From Trileptium ribeirensis (taxonomy: Eukaryota > Nematoda > Enoplea > Enoplida > Thoracostomopsidae): a stretch of 64,000 bases of DNA. The translations under genes were made by a program, and so were the position numbers. The DNA lies in the NCBI GenBank assembly GCA_030248225.1, contig JASANE010011638.1, positions 62,001 through 126,000 of the forward strand, written 5' to 3'. Each line of letters opens with the position of its first letter. Within the stretch, counting starts at the first letter, position 1. Positions 11,240 to 22,927 of the stretch are shown piece by piece. The notes below the pieces were generated by a model, which was not told where the DNA came from, did not search any database, and saw only the letters and a program-made list of their open reading frames with translations.

Positions 11240-11820
11240 ATCAATTTTCCCTCATTGTCCGAATCCGGATGGGGTCCAGATGAAATCCATCGGCGTCATC
11301 CACGCAGAGGTACTTGTCGTCGAAATGGCCATCAACGACGAAAGGATAGCCTCTATTGTCACTACAATTGACAAAGATAACGTCAGACAGTCGCTGCAGA
11401 CGCGAAGCCATCATACGATTGAACGGATCCACACCTTTGGCCGGCGGCAGAGGAAGGGCACCAATGAAGAGCAAGATCAGGGCAGGGTGGACAGCTTTTC
11501 CAAGAACTCAGAAGGCATCTGAAATTTTATTTCCCGGATCAGTGACCTACGTTTAGCGACATTCACCCCGCAGTTAACAATGATGATTCCGTACTGTCCG
11601 ATTCGGAGATTACGCGCAGCCTCAATCAGATCCGAGAACACCGCTCCGGAAATGCGAGTAATATCACCCCCGTCGATGTGCTTGATTTTGGAACAAATTG
11701 AATCGGACAGAAGGACTGTTTTTGGAAAGGAAATTTGGACACCAAAGATCAAAGCAGGGTCTCGATGCCCCGCTTGTGGAAACAGCCGTTGTCCCCCAGC
11801 TAATACCGGAACATATCGTT
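11240..11820 (-). pseudogene. SGNH/GDSL-type hydrolase-like frame (copy B)
   Basis: On the minus strand, 11,752-11,477 carries VLLSDSICSKIKHIDG, SGAVFSDLIEAA and IVNCGVNVAKR. 11,474-11,241 carries LLFIGALPLPP, DVIFVNCSDNRG and DDADGFHLDP. These are the same four SGNH blocks as at 5.4-5.9 kb, with scattered amino-acid differences from that copy. A stop and a one-base frame change sit between the two halves. It is effectively identical to the copy at 16.56-17.08 kb because both lie in the palindrome arms. Confidence 0.55.
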
Positions 11821-12419
11821 GAGGACCACCCCTTAGAGATTGAAACCTGACCGAATCATTCCATTTTTCCTAGCAACTGTCTCGCGGACACCGCAGGACC
11901 AGACAAGCTCATTATTGGCGTAACATACGGCAAAGTCGATTAACCCATCCATTCGAGCATAATATTGAAACGCAGCCCGGATTTCGTGGTTACGTTGATC
12001 CAGCTGGTCTAGGATGATTCCTCGGTATATCGTTTGGGCGTTAGTGATAAGGCCGCCCTTGGGCTAGTCCACGTTGCTCCACCCAAGTTGAGCAGAGGCC
12101 GGGATTGACGCAAACGGCTTCGTCACTCAGGAGCTCCTCCCAAATACGAAATTGCACGCACTGACGCAGGGTCATGAACCAACGGGCCTGTTCGATGAAT
12201 GTTGCACGGAATTATCCCACCCGCACGCAGTGATGGATGTAGTAACGCGACAACGGATTGTCATTTCCCATAAAAATTTGGCGAACCATTTGAAGCGGAG
12301 TTGGGGATTATCTATAAACGAAAACAGCATTATATAGCGTGAAATTGACATTAATTGTGGAACGGACGACCGAAAAATGAAATAACGCTGAAAACTATAA
12401 ATAACGTGGGACACCCAAA

Positions 12420-13850
12420 CTATAGTTCAACGGAAGCAGTTTCGTGAGCATCAGAATCGACATCAGAATTCTGCTGAATACATTTTTCAGCAACGAGGGC
12501 GTCTTGACGTTTCGGATTAGAATTTCGTTTACATGACGACACATGCAGCCGTTTTTGACCATCAGTGGAGTTAATATCAGCACCGGAATCACAATCCAAA
12601 TGAAACAGTAGTATGATGGGGCGACGAGTTCTTCTTCCCATTACTGAGTGTCAGGGTAACAGAGCGCACTTGACCATCGTTGCTGACATGTAGGTATATA
12701 ATGTACCAAACTTCGACTGCAACCCCACCAGATTGTCTTTGATTAAAACCACAGAACCGTCTTTCGAATACTAGAACTGCAGTTATGCTGGTAGTGGGAA
12801 GGACAATCGCTCTCGAAGACGGAGTAAGTACTGAATCTGCCAGTGGCTCCAGAAACGATCTACAATTACTTGCTAACGACGCCATTTAGCAACCATGTCA
12901 TCCCGGCCGGTTTTTTGCAAGGAAAAATCGTCACCCGAAATGTCAAAGCGAAGTGGAGGACGTTTCGCTGCTTTCATCAGAAAGAGCCGACTTCTTTTTT
13001 AACATAAACAAAGGGTCGAGAGTTAAGGGAGGCAGCAATCTCAGTGATAACAGTGAGCAGCTCAGCAGACATCGTCAGCACGCCGACCAGACTTTTTTAG
13101 GCAGCGCTTCACCTCCCTGATCAACCTCTCGTAAAACCCTCTCATCCATGGAGCGTATTGCACAATGAACTGCCATTCAATGCCGTTGTTGCTTGCGAAG
13201 CCTTGAACTTCTTCAATAAACAAAGTGTTTTACCTTTGTTTTCGCAACGAGTTTGGCATTTCTAGCTCATTTGATTTAAGGGGTCCGACCAGACGATTCT
13301 TGAGGTCTCGCAGATTGTTCACAAAAATAAAAACATATGCAGTTGACCGCAGGAGACGGGTCAAGGACGTTGAAAAGTTAGAATTCATCAATGATTTGAT
13401 TCGGAGCTGAAGGTTCGTCTTTAACGACCAGACTTTGCTCATCTATCGGAGAAGGCGCAAAAGGTATGAAAGATGGCCAGACACTGGTCATCTGATTGAG
13501 CCAATTGAGCCTTTCCACCACAGACTTTTTGAACACAGTGTGGCACAGTCGCAGCCCCGGGTCGGCAGGCAGGGCCGGATATTCTCTTCCGTTGGGACAT
13601 ATTTAAACTGGACTCCCAGATGTTTCCGGATCTCTTGCAGTCTGTTTTCCACAAAACGAGCGTACACTTTTTCACGCATGATGCAATGCAAAGTGCACTG
13701 GGAGTCAGTCCACAGGAACTTTTCGTCAGTTGTCAGGCTGGTTTGTTCTGGAACAAATTGTAGCAGTCGTACACCGAACACTACATCAATACCATTCCAC
13801 ACGAGGAATCGTTTGAGCAGTTTTGATAGATTTCAGCCTGGTTTTTGACA
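12420..13850 (-). pseudogene. BEL/Pao RNase H-integrase region (copy B)
   Basis: This is the minus-strand copy of the 3.2-4.66 kb region. It shows WTDSQCTLHCI and [11 protein letters not shown] at 13,802-13,488 and the DUF5641-side frames at 12,885-12,395. One base is gained near 12,630 relative to copy A (AAGAAGAACTCGTC for AAGAAGACTCGTC). The integrase core is missing exactly as in copy A, so the deletion predates the copying. Confidence 0.8.
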
Positions 13851-14128
13851 TCAAATTGCATACGATAGCTGATATTATCCTATGACTGATAATTGCATAC
13901 GATAGCGATTAGCTGATAAATCAGGAAATCGTGGATGAAGCCCCGTCCACCGGATCTTTCAGACCGGGCTCACGAAAAAATTTTTTTATCAAAGGTCCCC
14001 TTTGTTCAAAAGTCTCAGCCCAATTTCTTAAATGAAAACTCTCAAGTAGATGACAGCAGCGCATTGATAATGCGTCGCAGAACTCATGCAATTGAACATT
14101 GCACTTAACAGGTAAACCAAAAAATCTT

Positions 14129-14218
14129 CGAGTCCGCTGAGTCGAGAGAGCTATCCAGCGATGGTCCGAGTTCGCAGCGAGATGTTCAGCGTATTTCAGT
14201 GTCTGAAATATCTGATCT
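14129..14218. other. Palindrome spacer (about 90 bases)
   Basis: This stretch separates the two arms. It corresponds to 2,869-2,960 of the BEL/Pao element in forward orientation, so it is the first part of segment C that has no partner in segment B. The left junction lies in a short A-run. Compared with 2,869-2,960 it has several one- or two-base deletions. Confidence 0.8.
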
Positions 14219-14499
14219 TTTGGTTTACCTGTTAAGTCCAATGTTCAATTGCATGAGCTCGACGCATTATCAAAGGCGTGCGCTGCTGTATATCTAGTTT
14301 TAAAATTAGAAATTGGGCTGAGACTTTGAACAAAGGGACCTTTGATAAAAAATTTTTGTGAGCCGGTCTGAAAGATCCGGTGGATGGGCTTCATCACGAT
14401 TTCCTGATTTATCAGCTAATCGCTATCGTATGCAATTATCAGTCATAGGATAATATCAGCTATCGTATGCAATTTGATGTCAAAAACCAGGCTGAAATC

Positions 14500-15900
14500 T
14501 ATCAAAACTGCTCAAACGATTCCTCGTGTGGAATGGATTGATGTAGTGTTCGGTGTACGACTGCTACAATTTGTTCCAGAACAAACCAGCCTGACAACTG
14601 ACGAAAAGTTCCTGTGACTGACTTCCAGTGCACTTTGCATTGCATCATGCGTGAAAAGTGTACGTCGTTTTGTGGAAAACAGACTGCAAGAGATCCGGAA
14701 ACATGTGGGATTCCAGTTAACATGTCCCAACGGAAGAGAATATCCGGCCTGCCTGCCGACCCGGGGCTGCGACTGTGCCACACTGTGTTGGAATAGTTTG
14801 TGGTGGAAAGGCCCAAATTGGGTCAATCATATGACCAGTGTCTGACCATCTTTCTAACCTTTTGCGCCTTCTCCGATACATGAGCAAAGTCTGGTCGTGA
14901 TAGACTAACCTCCAGCTCCGGATCAAATCACTGACGAATCTACATTTTCAACGCTGTCCCGTCTCATGCGATCAACTGCATATGTTTTTATTTTTGTGAA
15001 CAATCTGCGAGACCTCAAGAATCGTCTGGTCGGACCCCTTAAATCAAATGAGCTAGAAATGCCAAACTCGTTGCGAAAACAAAGGTAAAACACTTTGTTT
15101 ATTGAAGAAGTTCAAGGCTTCGCAAGCAACAACGGCATTGAATGGCAGTTCATTGTGCAATACGCTCCATGGATGAGAGGGTTTTACGAGAGGTTGATAG
15201 GGGAGGTGAAGCGCTGCCTAAAAAAGTCTGGTCGGCGTGCTGACGATGTCTGCTGAGCTGCTCACTGTTATCACTGAGATTGCTGCCTCCCTTAACTCTC
15301 GACCCTTTGTTTATGTTAAAAAAGAAGTCGGCTCTTTCTGATGAAAGCAGCGAAACGTCCTCCACTTCGCTTTGACATTTCGGGTGACGATTTTTCCTTG
15401 CAAAAAACCGGCCGGGATGACATGGTTGCTAAATGGCGTCGTTAGCAAGTAATTGTAGATCGTTTCTGGAGCCACTGGCAGATTCAGTACTTACTCCGTC
15501 TTCGAGAGCGATTGTCCTTCCCACTACCAGCATAACTGCAGTTCTAGTATTGCGAAAGACGGTTCTGTGGTTTTAATCAAAGACAATCTGGTGGGGTTGC
15601 AGTCGAAGTTTGGTACATTATATACCTACATGTCAGCAACGATGGTAAGTGCGCTCTGTTATCCTGACACTCAGTAATGGGAAGAAGACTCGTCGCCCCA
15701 TCATACTACTGTTTCCTTTGGAGTGTGATTCCGGTGCTGATATTAACTCCACTGATGGTCAAAAACGGCTGCATGTGTCGTCATGTAAACGAAATTCTAA
15801 TCCGAAACGTCAAGACGCCCTCGTTGCTGAAAAATGTATTCAGCAGAATTCTGATGTCGATTCTGATGCTCACGAAACTGCTTCCGTTGAACTATAGTTT
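14500..15900 (+). pseudogene. BEL/Pao RNase H-integrase region (copy C)
   Basis: This is the forward copy of 3.2-4.66 kb. Its first part (14,500-14,960) has many extra one-base gaps that break the RNase H frame seen intact at 3,228-3,641. From 14,960 onward it is almost identical to copy A, including the 15,677-15,922 frame, which gives the same protein as 4,435-4,680. Confidence 0.8.
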
Positions 15901-16489
15901 GGGTGTCCCACGTTATTTATAGTTTTCAGCGTTATTTCATTTTTCGGTCGTCCGTTCCACAATTAATGTCAATTTCACGCTATATAATGCTGTTTTCGTT
16001 TATAGATAATCCCAACTCCGCTTCAAATGGTTCGCCAAATTTTTATGGGAAATGACAATCCGTTGTCGCGTTACTACATCCATCACTGCGTGCGGGTGGG
16101 ATAATTCCGTGCAACATTCATCGAACAGGCCCGTTGGTTCATGACCCTGCGTCAGTGCGTGCAATTTCGTATTTGGGAGGAGCTCCTGAGTGACGAAGCC
16201 GTTTGCGTCAATCCCGGCCTCTGCTCAACTTGGGTGGAGCAACGTGGACTAGCCCAAGGGCGGCCTTATCACTAACGCCCAAACGATATACCGAGGAATC
16301 ATCCTAGACCAGCTGGATCAACGTAACCACGAAATCCGGGCTGCGTTTCAATATTATGCTCGAATGGATGGGTTAATCGACTTTGCCGTATGTTACGCCA
16401 ATAATGAGCTTGTCTGGTCCTGCGGTGTCCGCGAGACAGTTGCTAGGAAAAATGGAATGATTCGGTCAGGTTTCAATCTCTAAGGGGTG

Positions 16490-17075
16490 GTCCTCAACGA
16501 TATGTTCCGGTATTAGCTGGGGGACAACGGCTGTTTCCACAAGCGGGGCATCGAGACCCTGCTTTGATCTTTGGTGTCCAAATTTCCTTTCCAAAAACAG
16601 TCCTTCTGTCCGATTCAATTTGTTCCAAAATCAAGCACATCGACGGGGGTGATATTACTCGCATTTCCGGAGCGGTGTTCTCGGATCTGATTGAGGCTGC
16701 GCGTAATCTCCGAATCGGACAGTACGGAATCATCATTGTTAACTGCGGGGTGAATGTCGCTAAACGTAGGTCACTGATCCGGGAAATAAAATTTCAGATG
16801 CCTTCTGAGTTCTTGGAAAAGCTGTCCACCCTGCCCTGATCTTGCTCTTCATTGGTGCCCTTCCTCTGCCGCCGGCCAAAGGTGTGGATCCGTTCAATCG
16901 TATGATGGCTTCGCGTCTGCAGCGACTGTCTGACGTTATCTTTGTCAATTGTAGTGACAATAGAGGCTATCCTTTCGTCGTTGATGGCCATTTCGACGAC
17001 AAGTACCTCTGCGTGGATGACGCCGATGGATTTCATCTGGACCCCATCCGGATTCGGACAATGAGGGAAAATTGA
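16490..17075 (+). pseudogene. SGNH/GDSL-type hydrolase-like frame (copy C)
   Basis: 16,564-16,839 holds the serine, glycine and asparagine blocks. 16,842-17,075, in a shifted frame, holds the final Asp/His block DDADGFHLDP. Upstream at about 16,265-16,480 one frame is open for some 70 codons (IYRGIILDQLDQRNHEIRA, ANNELVWSCGVRETV) before a stop. This suggests the original protein was longer at its N terminus by a region of unknown function. All catalytic candidates are retained although the reading frame is broken. Confidence 0.55.
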
Positions 17076-17399
17076 TGCCGAAAAGTTCCGGTATTGCGTG
17101 CTGTCGCCTATAAATTGACCTCGCTTCGATACGTTGAAGATGTAAGACCCCTAGGGTCAATCCGCGTCGGAACTTTGGGTCTTCGGAGTGTTGTGATGTT
17201 GATGGCTTGATTATTAAAGTCAACTGTGCTGACACTGAATTTGCATAACTGAGTGTAGCTAATTTTTGGATATTATTGTATAGAGTTGCTGCGGTTGCGC
17301 TTTTATGTTCTTCGATTGCAATTTGTGTAATTATATGAAGTAGAGTTGTTATCTTTACGGAGTTGCTTGAACGGAGTTTTATTTCTTCCGTAAATATTC

Positions 17400-18270
17400 C
17401 GCAAACCCTGAAGGGTACTAAAATGGCGTAAAATACCATCATAATAACATCTAATCTTGAACCATGGGAGCGCTGTACCCCCATACCCATGGGTCGCAGA
17501 GCAAATATTATTACCGGCAATGAGCTTCCCATGCCCCAAAACCCCATGTGAAACTTTTCAGACGCCAAGGACGTGAGAACAAATTTTCGAATTTTGGGTT
17601 GACGAACCACGACGATGCCATACCTCAAACCCCATAACTGGATTCCTAATCGAAAAACAAAAAAGATGCATCGGCATTTATCATTTTGCTATGAAATAAA
17701 ACCGACCGGAGAAAAAATTTGGAAAGTTCGGATAAAAATAGCCTTGCTTTCGTGGAAAAGATTGTGAAATGGTGCAAAATATAATTTGACAACTGACCCC
17801 AAACCATCTGGGCCCCCTACCCAGGAGCCATATGACAGAACAAACCCAACAGCGGCAATGAAGTTCAAATGCCACAAAACCCCCAGTGAAGCTTTTCCAG
17901 TCGCCAAGACGTCAGAACAAATTTTCGAATTTTAGGTCAAGCAACCATGGGGGCGTCAAACCCCCGTACCACAAAAACCCATAACTCCAGAACCAGAGCC
18001 TTAATCTAAAAACCAAAAGAGGCATCGATATTTATAGTTTTACTAAATAAAACCAATCAGAGAAAAAATTCGAAAGTTCAGCATAAAAATAACCTTGCTT
18101 TCGTGAGGTTAACAAAAACTATTGCTTTGACCTCTGACCCAAATACACGTAAATACAAAAAAACGCTCGGTGATGAATACTGTCAATCGACTATGTCGCT
18201 TCTCGAAAGGTCATGAAAATCGGTTACGTCGTTCCCGAGTTATGGCCGATCACACACACACAGACGGAAT
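17400..18270 (-). repeat. Mirror copy of the ~350-bp tandem repeat
   Basis: This is the reverse complement of the 10,080-10,900 array as part of the palindrome. The unit at about 17,680-17,920 carries extra small deletions compared with both 10,400-10,640 and the partial unit at 6,230-6,420, which agree with each other. Confidence 0.7.
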
Positions 18271-18299
18271 TTAAGATTTCACCCCTGCAACATACAATC

Positions 18300-20180
18300 T
18301 ATACAACGTAACACTACGCTCTGATTAACCGATGCCACACTCCTGTCTTGTAGTGATACCTTTGCGCACAACAAAATGTCCGCACAATGTAGTAGCGCGA
18401 AATGTGTTTCAAATTGCAGTTTCTAATGTCCGTTTTAAGTAACGCTCATTTCCTTGAGCGCATCGAAGAAATTGTTTTTCCTAATCCAAGCAGATTAATT
18501 TTTTAAAATTTAGTATTAAAATTAGCGCACAAATTTTCTTTATATCGACAACGTCCACAATATGTTGGCAAGCTAATACATTAGATAAGGTATATTCGAC
18601 CAGCTTTAACAAAATATTTGTATACTGTTTCAATTTAGCTGAATATTCACTCTTTGTAAGAAAACTTAAAGCAGTTCAGCTGGCTGGAAGATTTTGTTCC
18701 ATAAGCAAATTGCGTAATTCAAAAGATAATACGAGAAAGAGAATGGACGAGTGGTTCGTGAAGGATTATGTAGAGTTCTTCAACTCGTGGCATTTGCTAC
18801 GGTTTTTGCTAGTTTATGCTCGGCTAAACTCGAGATCCCATTTTATAATGCCCGATATGAAACCTTCGTCCATTTTTAAGGTATAGGAAATTCGAATGGG
18901 TTCATTGATAGGCCAAACACAGCTATTTCCAATCAGGTAATGACAGTCCAGTAATATTTACAGCCTTTGAGATAGCACTAGTCTCTTTTCGTGAAGAAAT
19001 TTAATGTCACTGAGACATAGCTAAACGAACCTATTGCTTATCAGTTATTGTTCCTGAAGAAACCCGTTTTAATAAAAATACGATATATATAATTTTGTTT
19101 GCAAAGAAATTGGTGTTCGAGACTATATTTTTTCAACTGATTAGAGACTGTTCGGTAACTCAAATTTCTATAAAATGAAATTAGGATGATCAGCAGAGTC
19201 ATCCTATGTTTATTCGCGGATTATGGATTGAGTAAATGATAACACTTTCATATTACTGTCACTGCCTCAAAGTAGTTTGAATATTGATGTCGGTATCTAA
19301 CGATGCTCGTTATGCGTCCGTAAATGCCGCTAGTATCAGCCGCGCATTTCCGCAACGCAAACCTACAGCTCCATCGTATAAACATAAGCCGTCCACTAAG
19401 CATGCCGCCACGTCCGCTGGTACAATTACAAGCAAACTGTCACTTCTCCGCACTGCATCAGAAAAAGTAGTTCGCTAAGAAGCAATTTACAACATGGAAC
19501 AGCTCGTCCGCAATACAGCCGTATGCCGTCTGCAGCTAGTAAAACAACTAAAATATGATGACTATGACCCAATTTTTATCGCAAGCTCTTGCGAATAAGA
19601 AAATTGAACACGCCAACACCTAAATATTCAATTTTTTAAATGACACAATTACATTTTATGAAAAATATCAAAATATTAGGAAACTTTAATTCTTTTCCAT
19701 AAAAATATCTCTACACCTTCGCTGTGACGCCGCCATGGGTGCCAATCTCCGGAAACCCCAACAGAAAATGCACTAACACAGAAATACAAAACTTTCTACA
19801 TAAGCCACCGTCTGCAAAGCAGGATCCCATGAAGTAACGATAAAATATTGATTTAAAACTAGGCACCGAGTTGCTATATTGAAGCCTAAGTACATTGCTA
19901 ACCATTTCCACAACATAATATAAGCAAAATATCAAGCAAATTTTGTCGAGAGCGATACTTCATGTGCGACGTAATTTTTGCGTTTATGCACAACTCAAAA
20001 CTCAATGTACATAAGATTATAATACTAGCACGGTGTTATAATGATATGAAATATATATACCTTGAATATGGTATATTACGACGATCATATTAAATAATAG
20101 TCATCGAGAACTACACGTGTTAAAGATATTAGTTTAGCATTATGGCTGTTATAGTACAATTGATATATATTACTGTTATT
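18300..20180. other. AT-rich flank in segment C with no supportable gene
   Basis: This is the intact, non-depleted version of the flank that is C-poor at 6.8-7.85 kb and reversed at 7.9-10 kb. I see no domain-bearing frame, tRNA or tandem repeat. It serves as the reference for judging the base losses in segment A. Confidence 0.5.
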
Positions 20181-20595
20181 TCCCCAACATCGCCATTGTC
20201 ATTTCTGCTTCCGCTGTTTAGTTCATTTGCCCAATATAGATGAGTATGCTTATTTTCCGCGCCTGCTCCTCGCTTGTTCTTATGTTTCGATTTTTTTATC
20301 TGCTTGGGCTTTACACTGCTAGTGGTTGGGCTGCAGGACCATTTGCTATTCGCTGTACCGCTTGAAGCAGGAAGATATACAGCACCAACTCCGCAATGAT
20401 GCTTTACAGCTTTGTTTAGAGTGATCGACAAATTTGCACAAATATTCTACCTACAGTTTCCCAAAGTATTCCTATAAACTTTCCGGTGCTGCTTGGTGTT
20501 ATTACTATTCCAGGTGGCGAATGAAGCACAACACTAATGAAGACGGCGTCGTTTGCGAAGGAGAGTGAGCTGAAAGAAGACAATGGTGGGCCCTG

Positions 20596-22669
20596 GCTTG
20601 GGCCTTACTTTTGTGAAGATACTTTGCTACCAACGTCAATTGTATTTCAGAAATTAATAAATATACATCGAATATATCAACGACATTCGTTTATCGATTC
20701 CAGGATACCAACAGCTTTACCAAATTGTGTTAGTCTCAACTTAGAGTTATTACTCCTCGGATACTATATCAACTAGTACAACGTGACTATATTATCGGAG
20801 TTATATATCCATCATTAAAAGTCATACACAGTTATACTATCAATTTATCCCGGATCATCGACATTCAGTTCCTATACCATACAAACACTTGGCACAATCA
20901 AGTCAACGACATATCATTAGTGGTGTTTCAAGTCAACGTCGGAATACATTAACGACGTATTAGCAGTGGTGTTTGATGTCAACGTCGGATAACCTCAACG
21001 ACGCATTAGAAGTGGTGTTTAAAGTCAACGTTGGGTCACGTCGGTTATTCAACCTAGCAATCGGGCCTGGTGGCGCTCTAGTGAACCCAATTGCATCCAG
21101 AAATACGAATTCAGGTATGGCCACGAATTTTCTTCGTTTGGTTGTGTAATTATTACATCCGTTCCTGTGTTTCTTTGGGACTGATATCGTATGCTACGAC
21201 TAGCGATATAGTTTACCCAAAAGCCGGACCAGTTACGTTTAAACTGTAGTTGTCATTTTGAATTTTACAAATACGCTTCTTGCGTTTTTATCCTGCGATA
21301 CACTAGCGCACTGCTGTTGGCAGCTTGTTGAAACGCAGCGAGCGAAGTGAGTGAATTTCCTCCTATAGCTTTGCTAGCGAATATAATCGTAAAAAATATT
21401 CTCCGTCTGTGGAGATCATATCGCATCAACGGAAAGATGGGTCTTCACAAATTATTTATTTGATCACAAATTCAGTCTCTTTATGGTTTTTTCATTAAAA
21501 GCTAAACAAGCCGACCATGTCTTACGGGGTTACAATGGGCCCCAAAGCGGTCAAGGGTTACATATTGTGAAATTTGGCCATACGGGTATCTATTTTCACG
21601 ATATATATCTCGAGGCCGGCTTCACACCTAAAAATAAGATCACTTTTTGAAATAAGATCATTAAGAGCTACGACTTCGATGAAATCACTATTTGGCTGCT
21701 GACTCCCTGGGCCGCTATGCGTACAAAAAATGCTATATATGTCACTCATTTCACATAACACCATTTCATTCTTTGCAACAAGGACTTATATAGATGTTCA
21801 AACAAGCTTAAAAGTATATTTTCATGTATAGTTATTGCCTAATATTGCCGTCGGACACCTATGGTTGCTGTACAACGACGTTCCAGGGGTAGATGAAGTG
21901 TTTAAGGTATGCCGACTTGTTCTCTAACCAAAGACCTTTTGTTTTTGTGGAATGCGGGATAGTAGCGTCAAAACATCGCTATACATATTTTCAACCGAGA
22001 TAAATTAATTGCCATGAGAGAGCTATTAAGGGGATACAGGATGTTTTCGGGTCTACCGATCTATTCCACAAAAAAACCCTTTTTGCTTCTGCGCATGTTA
22101 ATTGCAGGGTGCGAGCATCAAAACGCTCTTATATATTTTTCAAGCACTTGAAATACCTGTTGCTACTGTATCAAGTCATTACATTGCTGTGGGTGGTCTT
22201 TAGGATAGGATATTTTTCATAGATTTTAAATAGCACATACGCACGAGTAAAGCTATTTCAAGTTTGGAATATTTATTATCGACCATGATTTCTCTGTTTC
22301 CACTTGCTTGCAAGATATATACTAGTAAGACTATTCCCCGCACATAAGTTGATTCTTAACAAACGGTTCGTCCTCGTATCGTTCCGAGCTTTCGGCAATT
22401 TCAAGGTTGCTTCATAACATTCTCGAGAATTTAAATAGTTTCACGGACAACTTCTTTTGAAGGTGAGAACGAGTGGAATTTTTCAGACTCGGATTGGTCG
22501 ATTTACTCGAAAGTCGCTCGGATCGCCTGGAAACTTTCAACTCGTTACCAGTTTATTTCGACTCAAAAAGGTCGGAGATGAAAACTGGATGTGGTGAACA
22601 CAGATGTACAAATGGATACACAAATAGATGCAACCTAACACGTGACAACCTACTGCGCTCTTTGAAATG
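20596..22669. other. Unique AT-rich sequence, no supportable gene apart from a minisatellite
   Basis: Beyond the palindrome the sequence becomes unique. Short frames at 20,537-20,776 and 22,473-22,688 lack recognisable domains or splice signals. A TGGTGGCGCTCTAGTGAACC stretch at about 21,068 looks a little like an LTR-element primer-binding site, but no LTR pair supports this. Confidence 0.4.
20903..21040 (+). repeat. Minisatellite, three units of 45-47 bases
   Basis: Three adjacent units start at 20,903, 20,950 and 20,995. Each contains the order TCAACGAC-(G)-CATTAG, AGTGGTGTTT and GTCAACGT(C/T)GG. Units differ by a few substitutions. No function is apparent. Confidence 0.75.
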
Positions 22670-22927
22670 CAGTCGCGGCCAGAAATAAGTGCAATCGAAA
22701 ACGATCGAAATCGAAATCGCAATCGATCGAAAATTCGTTTAATCGCAATCGATCGAAATCGAAATCGATCGAAATTTCGTTTAATCGAAAAAAAATTGGA
22801 ATTTTAAAATTTATCTAATTGCGCGAAAATCGAAAACGATCGAAATCGAAATCGATGGAAATTTCGTTTAATCGAAATCGATCGAAATTTCGATCGATTA
22901 TTTTGCACTTATTTCTGGCCGTGACTG
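22670..22927. mobile_element. Tc1/mariner-type MITE, 258 bp, with ATCGAAA-rich core
   Basis: The terminal inverted repeats are 25 bases long with one mismatch: CAGTC(G/A)CGGCCAGAAATAAGTGCAA at 22,670-22,694 and its complement at 22,903-22,927. CAGT-type termini are usual for Tc1/mariner elements. TA follows the right end directly, while the left flank is TG, so the TA target duplication would have to be mutated. The interior is a degenerate tandem of the words ATCGAAA and ATCGATCGAAA. There is no transposase, so it is non-autonomous. Confidence 0.75.

Larger units (their letters stand above)
7850..14128 (-). repeat. Segment B: inverted copy, left arm of the palindrome
   Basis: The reverse complement of this segment matches segment C (14,219 to about 20,595). 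Paired landmarks have coordinate sums between about 28,300 and 28,450, for example 10,688-11,371 with 16,945-17,628, and 12,420-12,641 with 15,649-15,897. It contains reversed copies of the SGNH-like frame, the BEL integrase region and the ~350-bp repeats. Arm identity is very high except near 7,850-8,220, around 14.2-14.9 kb, and near 17.7-17.9 kb, where the difference lies in C. Confidence 0.9.
14129..20595 (+). repeat. Segment C: second forward copy, right arm of the palindrome
   Basis: This is a forward copy of the unit that begins with the spacer and continues past the BEL integrase, the SGNH-like frame, the ~350-bp repeat block and an AT-rich flank, then passes without a break into unique sequence after about 20,595. 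The first 750 bases (14,219-14,960) are full of single-base deletions relative to A and B, which match each other there. After that it is almost identical to B until about 17,680, where another short error-like stretch runs to about 17,930. Confidence 0.88.

Noticed and set aside
10688..11371. A 227-codon frame, mirrored at 16,945-17,628, that might be a gene
   Set aside because: It runs antisense through the SGNH-like frame of the same segment. The conserved motifs are all on the other strand, so this is a shadow frame.
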